NCBI GenBank assembly: GCA_049696015.1
Contig: JBAVTG010000264.1
Coordinates: forward strand, 1 to 5,016
Direction of reading: 5' to 3'
Length of the DNA: 5,016 bases
From: JANMEX01 sp049696015
Lineage (GTDB): Bacteria; Pseudomonadota; Alphaproteobacteria; Rhizobiales; Rhizobiaceae
Each line of letters begins with the position of its first letter. Position 1 is the stretch's first letter. This document shows positions 1 to 5,016 of the stretch, one piece after another. The position numbers and the translations under genes are program-made. The notes below the pieces were generated by a model. The model was given only the letters and a program-made list of their open reading frames with translations. It ran no database searches and was not told the origin of the DNA.

Positions 1-180
1 GCGGTCGAACAGCGAAACGATACGCTCTTTCAGCGCCGCCTCGTCCCAGCGGCCATAGGGAAAGCCGGCATCATCGGCAACGTAGATGAAGCGCCGGTCC
101 GGCATCAGAATGCGGGCTTCGCGCAAGACCGAAAGGCCGCCGATGCCGCTATCGAAAAAGAGGACGGGTTTGTTATGCAT
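1..180 (-). CDS. murI: Glutamate racemase MurI (N-terminal part, runs off the left edge)
   Basis: MurI interconverts L- and D-glutamate in the cytoplasm, supplying D-Glu for peptidoglycan. The reverse strand from 180 down to 1 gives 60 codons starting MHNKPVLFF. Residues 10-15 are DSGIGG, the family motif carrying the first catalytic-side aspartate (D10). Around residues 44-50 is ADDAGFPYG, matching the segment before the first catalytic cysteine in racemases of this group. That cysteine and the rest of the protein (family length about 260-280 aa) lie outside the window. The ATG at 180-178 has a purine-rich GGAAGGG about 10 nt upstream (197-191), inside the end of trmJ. The first 8 nt overlap the trmJ stop region, which indicates co-transcription and probably translational coupling with trmJ. 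Product identity is from motif recognition and is confident; activity cannot be judged from the fragment. Confidence 0.93.
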   Translation of the reverse strand, partial: MHNKPVLFFDSGIGGLSVLREARILMPDRRFIYVADDAGFPYGRWDEAALKERIVSLFDR

Positions 181-1018
181 TGTCTTCAGGCCCTTCCGGC
201 GCAGCGGGTGCGGGTTTGCGCTCCCTGCCCTCCGGCGCTTTCGACCCCTTGGGCCATTGGCGCGAATAATGGTCGAACGAGGTGACGATGCCGCGCAGCA
301 TGCGGATTTCGGTTTCAGTGAGCTCCGCGCGCATCAACAGCGAGCGCAGATTGAAGCTCATCACTTCTTTCTTTTGCGGCGGACGGAAATAGCCGCGCGC
401 ATCGAGCGCCTCTTCGAGCTGTTCGAACAGGCCAACGGTGTGTTCCTTGGCGGCGGGAACGAACTGCGGCCCGGAAAATGCAGTGGCGGTTTCATCCGCA
501 AGGCTGGTCTTCATCCACTCGTAGGACATGAGCAGCACCGCCTGTGCAATGTTGAGCGAGGCGAAGGCGGGATTGACCGGGAAGGTGACGATGGCGTCGG
601 ACAGGCTGATTTCCTCATTGTTGAGGCCCCAGCGCTCGCGGCCGAACAGGATGCCGGTCGCCTGATCTGCAGAATCGCGGGTGCGCAGTTCGCGCGCCGC
701 CTCGACCGGACCCAGCACGGGCTTGTAGCCGTCGCGGTCGCGCGCAGTGGTCGCCAAAACGAAGTTGAGATCGGCAATCGCCGACGGCAGATCGTCGAAC
801 ACCGTGACGCCGGTGATCACGTGGTCGGCCTTGGCGGCGGCGCGCTCGGCCTTTTCGTTGGGCCAGCCCTCGCGCGGATTGACGAGGCGAAGGTTCGACA
901 GGCCAAAATTGGCCATCGCCCGGGCGACCATGCCGATGTTTTCACCCAGCTGCGGCTCGCACAGGATGATCACCGGACCGCCGGTGATCAGTTTGCGGTT
1001 TTGGCTCGTCCGTCCCAT
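173..1018 (-). CDS. trmJ: tRNA (cytidine/uridine-2'-O-)-methyltransferase, TrmJ-type SPOUT protein
   Basis: Predicted SAM-dependent 2'-O-methyltransferase acting on nucleotide 32 of the tRNA anticodon loop in the cytoplasm. The 281-aa product shows the three SpoU/TrmH motifs: EPQLGENIGMVARAMANFG (residues 21-39; N27, R33), ILFGRERWGLNNEE (about 123-136), and FPVNPAFASLNIAQAV (about 146-161), which forms the knotted SAM site. A helical region follows (about 190-250) and then a charged, Pro/Ala-rich tail (about 256-281). Length suits the TrmJ family (about 240-280 aa). I chose ATG 1018-1016 because conserved sequence begins shortly after it. An in-frame ATG at 1120 would add 34 unconserved residues and run into the divergent TfoX-domain gene. 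Shine-Dalgarno pairing at 1018 is weak (CAGGG, about 12 nt upstream). murI follows with an 8-nt overlap. TrmJ versus a sibling SpoU-family target is inferred from similarity; methyltransferase identity is secure. Confidence 0.9.
   Translation of the reverse strand: MGRTSQNRKLITGGPVIILCEPQLGENIGMVARAMANFGLSNLRLVNPREGWPNEKAERAAAKADHVITGVTVFDDLPSAIADLNFVLATTARDRDGYKPVLGPVEAARELRTRDSADQATGILFGRERWGLNNEEISLSDAIVTFPVNPAFASLNIAQAVLLMSYEWMKTSLADETATAFSGPQFVPAAKEHTVGLFEQLEEALDARGYFRPPQKKEVMSFNLRSLLMRAELTETEIRMLRGIVTSFDHYSRQWPKGSKAPEGRERKPAPAAPEGPEDNA
967..990 (-). repeat. Perfect 10-bp inverted repeat with 4-nt loop inside trmJ codons 10-18
   Basis: TGATCACCGG (967-976) and CCGGTGATCA (981-990) are exact reverse complements separated by ACCG. 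In the trmJ mRNA they could form a 10-bp stem with a CGGU loop about 28 nt after the start codon. The 12-mer CGCCGGTGATCA at 979-990 recurs at 808-819 in the same gene. The repeat is seen directly; any effect on translation is inference. It may simply be a coincidence of codon use, since it encodes ITGGPVII and VITGV. Confidence 0.6.
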
Positions 1019-1079
1019 GAAATGCTGCGCCCTGTTGCCGGAAATCCGCTGCGGGTTTAGCCTGTTTGCCTCAACCTGC

Positions 1080-1086
1080 GAAGGGG
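1080..1086 (+). promoter_or_regulatory. Ribosome binding site of the TfoX-domain gene
   Basis: GAAGGGG lies 7 nt before the ATG at 1094. It supports that ATG over the in-frame ATG at 1103 (residue 4), which would sit too far from it. Confidence 0.65.
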
Positions 1087-1093
1087 CAATCCC

Positions 1094-1399
1094 ATGACAG
1101 ACATGCTCCCAAGACTCCACGCCCGATTGGACCCGCTGGGCGCCCGGCCGGTTAAAATGTTCGGCGGCACATGCTTCATGCTGAACGGCAACATGCTGGC
1201 GGGCACGTCGAAGCGCGGGTTGCTGGTGCGGGTGGGCAAGGATTTCGATGCAACAGCCGCGCCGCCTTCCACCGCAATGGAGATGGGCGGCAAGCCGATG
1301 GCGGGATACCGTTATGTGGACGAGAATGCCGATGACGGCGCATTCGTGTTCTGGATGGATGCGGCCATTGCATTCAATCGGACGCTTCCGCCGAAGTGA
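1094..1399 (+). CDS. TfoX/Sxy N-terminal-domain family protein (stand-alone domain)
   Basis: A 101-aa soluble protein matching the TfoX N-terminal domain (PF04993 by motif recognition). Recognisable elements are VKMFGGTCFMLNGNMLAG (residues 20-37), LLVRVGKD (43-50), the MGGKPMAGYRYVD stretch (64-76), an FVFWMDAA core (84-91) and the terminal FNRTLPPK (94-101). In Haemophilus and E. coli, TfoX/Sxy activates competence genes together with CRP, but those proteins also carry a C-terminal domain that is absent here. Short single-domain homologues are common in alphaproteobacteria and their function is generally unknown, so a competence role should not be assumed. The start is supported by GAAGGGG 7 nt upstream. 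It is divergent from trmJ (75-bp gap) and 95 bp upstream of cydA in the same direction, so read-through into the oxidase operon is possible but unproven. No terminator is evident after it. Confidence 0.85.
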   Translation: MTDMLPRLHARLDPLGARPVKMFGGTCFMLNGNMLAGTSKRGLLVRVGKDFDATAAPPSTAMEMGGKPMAGYRYVDENADDGAFVFWMDAAIAFNRTLPPK

Positions 1400-1470
1400 G
1401 AGCGCCGTCGGGCGTGCGGCGATTTGGCGGTGGCCCGAGCGTGGGGAAGCGCTACATGTGGCTTGTTGAT

Positions 1471-1481
1471 CACTGACAGTG
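1471..1481. repeat. Short palindrome CACTG-A-CAGTG in the cydA leader
   Basis: A perfect 5-bp inverted repeat with a 1-nt centre lies just upstream of the cydA ribosome binding site (GGAG, 1485-1488). It is preceded by TTGAT (1466-1470), a half-site like those of FNR/FixK boxes, but the second half-site is not matched. It could be an operator half or chance. It is too tight to form a stable RNA hairpin with a normal loop. Confidence 0.3.
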
Positions 1482-1494
1482 TCCGGAGACCATC

Positions 1495-2886
1495 ATGGAC
1501 TTCACCGATCCCGTCCTTCTTGCGCGCATGCAGTTCGCCTTCACGATCGGCTTTCACATCATTTTCCCGGCCTTTACCATCGGGCTGGCCAGTTTCCTGG
1601 CCGTTCTGAACGGGATGCACCGGCTGACGGGCAATCAGACCTATCTTGACGTCTTCGACTATTGGAAGCGCATCTTTGCCATCACCTTCGGCATGGGCGT
1701 CGTCTCCGGCATCGTCATGAGCTACCAGTTCGGCACGAACTGGAGCGTCTTCGCCGACAAGACCGGCCCGGTGCTGGGCCCCTTGATGGGATATGAAGTG
1801 CTGACCGCGTTCTTTCTCGAAGCGGGGTTCCTCGGCGTCATGCTGTTCGGCCGCGAAAAAGTCGGGCCGGGATTGCACCTTTTCGCTACCATCATGGTGG
1901 CCGTCGGCACATTCATTTCCTCATTCTGGATATTGGCCGTCAACAGCTGGATGCAGACGCCTGCAGGCTACGCGGTCAATGACGCCGGGCAGTTTGTGGT
2001 CACGAGTTGGCTGGAGGTTATCTTCAACCCCTCCTTCCCCTACCGGCTCGCGCATATGGTGCTGGCGGCCTATTTGACAACCGCTTTTGTCGTCGGCGCG
2101 GTCGGGGCCTGGCATCTTCTCAAGAAGCAGGAAAACCCGGCAGCGCGGGTCATGTTCTCCATGGCGATGTGGATGGCGGCAATCGTCGCGCCGATTCAGA
2201 TCGCTGCGGGCGATTTGCACGGTCTCAACACACTGGAACACCAGCCGCGCAAGATCGCGGCCATGGAAGGGCATTTTGAAACGCAGCGCGGCGCGCCATT
2301 GGTTCTGTTTGGCATACCCAACTCAAAAGACGAACGCATCGACTACAAGATCGAGATTCCAAAGCTTGGCAGCCTGATCCTGACGCACAGTCTGGATGGA
2401 GAGATCAAAGGACTCAAAGAATGGGCCAAGGAAGACCGGCCGCCGGTCGGGCCTGTGTTCTGGGCGTTTCGCATCATGGTTGGCATTGGCTTTGCAATGA
2501 TGGGTTTGGGCGTATGGAGCCTGTGGCTTCGCTATCGCGGCGCACTCCACCAATCACCATGGATGCACCGAGCCGCAGTCCTCATGGGGCCATCCGGTTT
2601 CATCGCACTGCTCGCCGGCTGGACCGTCACGGAAGTCGGCCGCCAGCCGTTCACGGTTTACGGCCTCTTGCGCACGTCTGAGTCTTCGTCGGCCATCGAC
2701 GCCGCCGCCGTCGGCTCGTCTCTGATCGCTTTCATTGCGGTCTATTTCGTTCTGTTCGGGTCCGGCATTTTCTACATTTTCCGCGAGATGGCCAAGACGC
2801 CCGAACGCAACGAGGAAGGCTTGCCGACCGACGAGCCGATCCGCGCGGCAGGCATTACGCCTGCAATCGAACTGGCTGTGGAATAG
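1495..2886 (+). CDS. cydA: Cytochrome bd-type quinol oxidase subunit I, CIO (short Q-loop) type
   Basis: Haem-bearing subunit of an inner-membrane oxidase that oxidises quinol and reduces O2 to water; also called CioA in the cyanide-insensitive branch. The 463-aa protein has about nine hydrophobic segments (roughly 13-37, 56-77, 95-118, 127-149, 185-207, 219-238, 322-345, 358-378, 405-428). Residues equivalent to E. coli ligands or channel positions are H21 (E. coli H19), E101 and E109 (E99, E107), H187 (H186) and M328 with R326 in FRIMV (M393, R391). Q-loop K253 and E258 match K252 and E257. The signature GRQP is at 382-385. The loop between GDLHG (239-243) and FRIMV is about 80 residues, much shorter than in E. 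coli, which together with LNTLEHQP (244-251) marks the CIO type. By eye, the position of E. coli E445 is glycine here. GGAG lies 6 nt before the ATG. cydB begins 9 nt after the stop. Confidence 0.96.
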   Translation: MDFTDPVLLARMQFAFTIGFHIIFPAFTIGLASFLAVLNGMHRLTGNQTYLDVFDYWKRIFAITFGMGVVSGIVMSYQFGTNWSVFADKTGPVLGPLMGYEVLTAFFLEAGFLGVMLFGREKVGPGLHLFATIMVAVGTFISSFWILAVNSWMQTPAGYAVNDAGQFVVTSWLEVIFNPSFPYRLAHMVLAAYLTTAFVVGAVGAWHLLKKQENPAARVMFSMAMWMAAIVAPIQIAAGDLHGLNTLEHQPRKIAAMEGHFETQRGAPLVLFGIPNSKDERIDYKIEIPKLGSLILTHSLDGEIKGLKEWAKEDRPPVGPVFWAFRIMVGIGFAMMGLGVWSLWLRYRGALHQSPWMHRAAVLMGPSGFIALLAGWTVTEVGRQPFTVYGLLRTSESSSAIDAAAVGSSLIAFIAVYFVLFGSGIFYIFREMAKTPERNEEGLPTDEPIRAAGITPAIELAVE

Positions 2887-2890
2887 GAGG
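2885..2890 (+). promoter_or_regulatory. Ribosome binding site deciding the cydB start
   Basis: AGGAGG overlaps the cydA stop codon (TAG, 2884-2886). It stands 5 nt from the ATG at 2896 but only 2 nt from the upstream in-frame GTG at 2893, so the ATG is the better start. The overlap suggests cydA-cydB translational coupling. Confidence 0.75.
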
Positions 2891-2895
2891 CGGTG

Positions 2896-3900
2896 ATGGT
2901 GATTGATTACCCGTTCATCTGGGCAGGGCTGATCGCCTTTGCGGTGCTGGCCTATGTCATTCTCGACGGCTTCGACCTTGGCATCGGCATTCTCTTCCCG
3001 TTCTTCAAGGCAGAGAAAGACCGCGACATGATGATGAACTCGGTCGCGCCAGTCTGGGATGGCAATGAGACATGGCTGGTGCTGGGCGGCGGCGGGCTTT
3101 ATGCCGTCTTCCCCCTCGCCTACGCGATCATCATGCCGGCGCTTTACGCACCGATCATCCTGATGCTTCTGGCGCTGGTGTTTCGCGGCGTAGCCTTCGA
3201 GTTCCGCTGGAAAACCAAACGCGGCAAGTTCCTGTGGGACTGGGCATTTGCCGGCGGATCCCTCTTGGCGACGTTTGCGCAAGGCATTGCGCTTGGCGCG
3301 CTGGTGCAAGGCATTCCGGTGGTTGGCCGGGCCTATGGCGGCGGCTGGTGGAACTGGCTGACGCCGTTCAGCCTGACGACGGGCGCCGCGCTCGTTCTCG
3401 GCTACGCGCTGCTCGGCGCAGGCTGGCTGATTTACAAGACGGAAGGCAGCCTGCAAGACCGGGCCTTTCAAACGGCAAAGATCACAGGCGCCGCGACAAT
3501 CGCCCTGATCGGCATCGTCAGCCTGTGGACGCCGTTTCTCAATCCGGATTTCATGGGCCGCTGGTTCACATTTCCGCAAGTCTTATACACGGCGCCGGTC
3601 CCCTTGCTGGTGCTCGGTTGCGCGTGGCTTCTTTACACCGGCATCCAACAGCGCCGTGAGCTGCAGCCCTTCCTCGCATCGCTCGCACTGTTCGTGCTTT
3701 GCTACATCGGGCTCGGCATCTCTTTCTATCCCTACATCGTGCCCTTTTCGGTCACCATCTGGCAGGCCGCGGGGCCGGAGAATTCGCTGAAGTTTCTGCT
3801 GGCAGGCACAGTGATCCTGGTGCCAATGATCCTGGCCTACACTGCGTGGAGCTATTGGGTGTTTCGCGGCAAGATTTCGCCGGAGGGCGGGTATCATTAA
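2896..3900 (+). CDS. cydB: Cytochrome bd-type quinol oxidase subunit II (CIO type)
   Basis: Membrane subunit partnering CydA in the quinol oxidase; it binds no haem ligands of its own in known complexes and stabilises the haem-bearing subunit. The 334-aa product starts MVIDYPFIW and has about eight hydrophobic segments. Family motifs are LDGFDLGIG at 23-31, VWDGNETWLVLGGGGLYAVFP at 53-73 (W54 and D55 match conserved W57 and D58 of E. coli CydB), and VFRGVAFEFRWK at 95-106. Later segments include GISFYPYIVP (274-283). Length is within the normal CydB range (about 330-380 aa). The start is ATG 2896 rather than GTG 2893, from spacing to AGGAGG at 2885-2890. The gene is co-oriented 9 nt after cydA and its end overlaps the small DUF2474-type gene by 5 nt, so the three form one operon. 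Also named cioB in cyanide-insensitive oxidases. Confidence 0.95.
   Translation: MVIDYPFIWAGLIAFAVLAYVILDGFDLGIGILFPFFKAEKDRDMMMNSVAPVWDGNETWLVLGGGGLYAVFPLAYAIIMPALYAPIILMLLALVFRGVAFEFRWKTKRGKFLWDWAFAGGSLLATFAQGIALGALVQGIPVVGRAYGGGWWNWLTPFSLTTGAALVLGYALLGAGWLIYKTEGSLQDRAFQTAKITGAATIALIGIVSLWTPFLNPDFMGRWFTFPQVLYTAPVPLLVLGCAWLLYTGIQQRRELQPFLASLALFVLCYIGLGISFYPYIVPFSVTIWQAAGPENSLKFLLAGTVILVPMILAYTAWSYWVFRGKISPEGGYH
3882..3887 (+). promoter_or_regulatory. Putative ribosome binding site for the small oxidase subunit
   Basis: GGAGGG within the last cydB codons stands 8 nt before ATT 3896 and 5 nt before ATC 3893, both in frame with the DUF2474-like peptide. It is the main sequence argument that the peptide starts here despite having no standard start codon. 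Confidence 0.5.
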
Positions 3901-4012
3901 CGCGCGGAACTCCAAGCGGTCACGCGCCCTCTGGTTTGCCGTCATCTGGCTTGCCAGCGTGGCGGCACTGAGTGTGGTGGCATATGCGATCCGCGCCATG
4001 TTGACGCCGTGA
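3896..4012 (+). CDS. DUF2474-type small membrane subunit of the CIO oxidase (CydX-like), non-canonical start
   Basis: A 38-residue open frame overlapping the end of cydB reads, after the start, NARNSKRSRALWFAVIWLAS and continues VAALSVVAYAIRAMLTP to a TGA at 4010-4012. It has a basic N-terminus, one hydrophobic helix (about residues 11-32) with W13, W18 and S21, then R33. This matches the short DUF2474 proteins commonly encoded directly after CIO-type cydB. By analogy with CydX and CydS it probably packs beside CydA and stabilises the complex. There is no in-frame ATG, GTG or TTG before the helix. The candidates are ATT 3896 (8 nt after GGAGGG) or ATC 3893, either coupled to cydB termination at TAA 3898-3900. 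A sequencing error, or a ribosomal frameshift fusing it to CydB, are alternatives. Family call moderately sure; start uncertain. Confidence 0.72.
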   Translation: MNARNSKRSRALWFAVIWLASVAALSVVAYAIRAMLTP

Positions 4013-4043
4013 ATGTTCATGGGCACGCGCCAAAAGCATGACT

Positions 4044-4071
4044 TTGCCTCGTCGTAAACCGGTGATATAGG
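4044..4071 (+). promoter_or_regulatory. Candidate housekeeping promoter of icd
   Basis: TTGCCT (4044-4049) and TATAGG (4066-4071) are separated by 16 bp, an acceptable match to the alphaproteobacterial primary-sigma pattern. Transcription would begin near 4078-4080, leaving a leader of about 45 nt before icd. It is the best candidate in the 111-bp gap after the oxidase operon. Elements are seen directly; function is inferred. Confidence 0.4.
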
Positions 4072-4079
4072 GTCGCGCA

Positions 4080-4095
4080 AAGGTCGTTCGGCCTT
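4080..4095 (+). promoter_or_regulatory. Hairpin at the predicted 5' end of the icd leader
   Basis: AAGGTC (4080-4085) can pair with GGCCTT (4090-4095) through six pairs, one a U-G wobble, around a GUUC loop. It falls right at the transcription start expected from the candidate promoter. It could protect the 5' end of the icd mRNA. With no U-run after it, it does not look like an intrinsic terminator of the upstream operon. Confidence 0.3.
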
Positions 4096-4112
4096 CTCCG
4101 GCTCCAAGTTTC

Positions 4113-4118
4113 AAAGGA
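4113..4118 (+). promoter_or_regulatory. Ribosome binding site of icd
   Basis: AAAGGA lies 5 nt before the ATG at 4124, the only start giving the full conserved N-terminus (MAKIKVANPVV). Confidence 0.65.
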
Positions 4119-4123
4119 AAATC

Positions 4124-5016
4124 ATGGCCAAGATCAAGGTAGCAAACCCTGTCGTTGACCTCGACGGCGACGAGATGACCCGCATCATCTGGGACTTCAT
4201 CAAGGCAAAGTTGATCCACCCCTACCTTGACCTCGACATCGAATATTACGACCTGTCGGTTGAAAACCGCGATGCGACCGCCGATCAAGTGACGATTGAT
4301 GCGGCCAACGCCATCAAGAAGCATGGCGTGGGCATCAAATGCGCGACGATTACGCCGGACGAGCAGCGCGTTGAAGAATTCAAACTGAAGAAGATGTGGA
4401 AATCGCCGAACGGCACAATCCGCAACATTCTGGGCGGCGTGATTTTCCGCGAGCCGATCATCTGCACCAACGTGCCACGGCTGGTGCCGGGCTGGACCAA
4501 GCCGATTGTCGTTGGCCGCCATGCGTTCGGCGATCAATACCGCGCCACGGATTTCCGCTTTCCCGGCAAGGGCAAACTGTCGATCAAGTTTGTCGGCGAA
4601 GACGGCGCTGTGATCGAGCACGAAGTCTATGACGCGCCAGGCGCTGGCGTTGCAATGGCCATGTACAATCTCGACGATTCGATCCGCGATTTCGCCCGCG
4701 CTTCGCTGAACTATGGCCTGCTGCGCAGCTATCCGGTGTATCTGTCGACCAAGAACACGATTTTGAAAGCCTATGACGGCCGCTTCAAGGACATTTTCGA
4801 AGAAATCTACAAGGCCGAATTCGAAGCGGCGTTCAAGGAAAAGAAGATTTTCTACGAACACCGCCTGATCGACGACATGGTGGCCTCGGCGCTGAAATGG
4901 TCCGGCGGCTATGTCTGGGCAACCAAGAATTACGACGGCGATGTGCAGTCCGACATCGTGGCGCAGGGCTTCGGCTCGCTTGGCCTGATGACCTCGGTGC
5001 TGATGACGCCGGACGG
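4124..5016 (+). CDS. icd: NADP-dependent isocitrate dehydrogenase, eukaryotic-type (truncated at the right edge)
   Basis: Cytoplasmic TCA-cycle enzyme converting isocitrate to 2-oxoglutarate and CO2 with NADPH formation. The window holds 297 codons of an expected roughly 400; the frame is open at the edge. The sequence is very close to the human IDH1-like homodimeric class rather than E. coli Icd. Substrate-binding residues fall at the same numbers as in human IDH1: S94, N96, R100, R109, R132 and Y139, within KSPNGTIRN, VIFREP and GRHAFGDQYR. K210 in LSTKNTIL corresponds to the catalytic K212. Metal-binding aspartates D250 (HRLIDDM) and D273/D277 (DGDVQSD) match D252, D275 and D279. The NADP-contacting loop after GTVTRH lies beyond the window, so NADP preference is inferred from family. 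It has its own probable promoter and is unlikely to depend on the oxidase operon. Confidence 0.96.
   Translation, partial: MAKIKVANPVVDLDGDEMTRIIWDFIKAKLIHPYLDLDIEYYDLSVENRDATADQVTIDAANAIKKHGVGIKCATITPDEQRVEEFKLKKMWKSPNGTIRNILGGVIFREPIICTNVPRLVPGWTKPIVVGRHAFGDQYRATDFRFPGKGKLSIKFVGEDGAVIEHEVYDAPGAGVAMAMYNLDDSIRDFARASLNYGLLRSYPVYLSTKNTILKAYDGRFKDIFEEIYKAEFEAAFKEKKIFYEHRLIDDMVASALKWSGGYVWATKNYDGDVQSDIVAQGFGSLGLMTSVLMTPD

Noticed and set aside
86..1060. Long plus-strand open frame (324 codons) opposite trmJ
   Set aside because: It is antisense to a clearly conserved TrmJ and gives a low-complexity Arg/Ala/Gly-rich protein with no motifs; typical of the mirror frame in high-G+C genes.
1019..1120. 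Extended trmJ start at ATG 1120
   Set aside because: The extra 34 residues look unlike the family, and the extension would overlap the divergent TfoX-domain gene, which has a good ribosome binding site.
1403..1421. Possible terminator CGCCG...CGGCG after the TfoX-domain gene
   Set aside because: Only a 5-bp stem with a 9-nt loop and no T-run; too weak to call.
1466..1479. FNR/FixK box (TTGAT-N4-ATCAA) before cydA
   Set aside because: The first half-site matches but the second reads GACAG, sharing only two of five positions, and the location only about 25 nt before the ATG is poor for an activator.
2554..3579. Long minus-strand open frame (341 codons) opposite cydA/cydB
   Set aside because: It spans the junction of two well-supported membrane-protein genes and encodes a charged, motif-free sequence; a shadow of the opposite strand.
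4001..4006. TTGACG as a -35 element at the end of the small subunit gene
   Set aside because: No acceptable -10 element lies 16-18 bp downstream; the TTGCCT/TATAGG pair is better.
3920..4861. Long minus-strand open frame (313 codons) opposite the small subunit and icd
   Set aside because: It crosses an intergenic region and a highly conserved icd, with no recognisable domain or convincing ribosome binding site.
1..5016. Defence, secretion, phage, CRISPR or other novel multi-gene system
   Set aside because: All coding space is taken by recognisable housekeeping and respiratory genes; no direct-repeat arrays, integrases, transposases or unexplained large gaps are present.

Overview
This window looks like a chromosomal stretch from an alphaproteobacterium, most likely a member of the Hyphomicrobiales (the Mesorhizobium/Brucella side). 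The basis is the high G+C codon use, the close resemblance of MurI, TrmJ and the eukaryotic-type NADP isocitrate dehydrogenase to the rhizobial forms as I remember them, and the murI-trmJ pairing. The genus is inferred; no rRNA or other marker is present.

Layout. Positions 1-180 (minus) hold the N-terminal 60 codons of glutamate racemase MurI, running off the left edge. Positions 173-1018 (minus) hold a SPOUT-class tRNA 2'-O-methyltransferase of the TrmJ type, which overlaps murI by 8 nt. A 75-bp divergent gap follows. On the plus strand, 1094-1399 encodes a stand-alone TfoX N-terminal-domain protein. After 95 bp comes a cytochrome bd-type quinol oxidase operon of the short-Q-loop, cyanide-insensitive (CIO) kind: cydA/cioA (1495-2886), cydB/cioB (2896-3900), and a 38-residue single-helix DUF2474-type subunit (3896-4012). 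This last gene has no ATG, GTG or TTG start and appears to begin at ATT or ATC, overlapping the cydB stop. A 111-bp gap with a plausible promoter and a leader hairpin leads to icd (4124 to the right edge, truncated).

How the genes work together. CydA, CydB and the small protein form one membrane complex that oxidises quinol and reduces O2 to water without pumping protons. The other genes are housekeeping: MurI makes D-glutamate for peptidoglycan, TrmJ modifies position 32 of tRNA anticodon loops, and Icd is a TCA-cycle enzyme. The oxidase appears to be an accessory operon set among core genes. No cydDC-type transporter or dedicated regulator is visible here.

I see no mobile element, CRISPR array, RNA gene or clearly new multi-gene system. 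The observations most worth a second look are the non-canonical start of the small oxidase subunit, the apparent absence in CydA of the glutamate equivalent to E. coli E445, and a perfect 10-bp hairpin early in trmJ.
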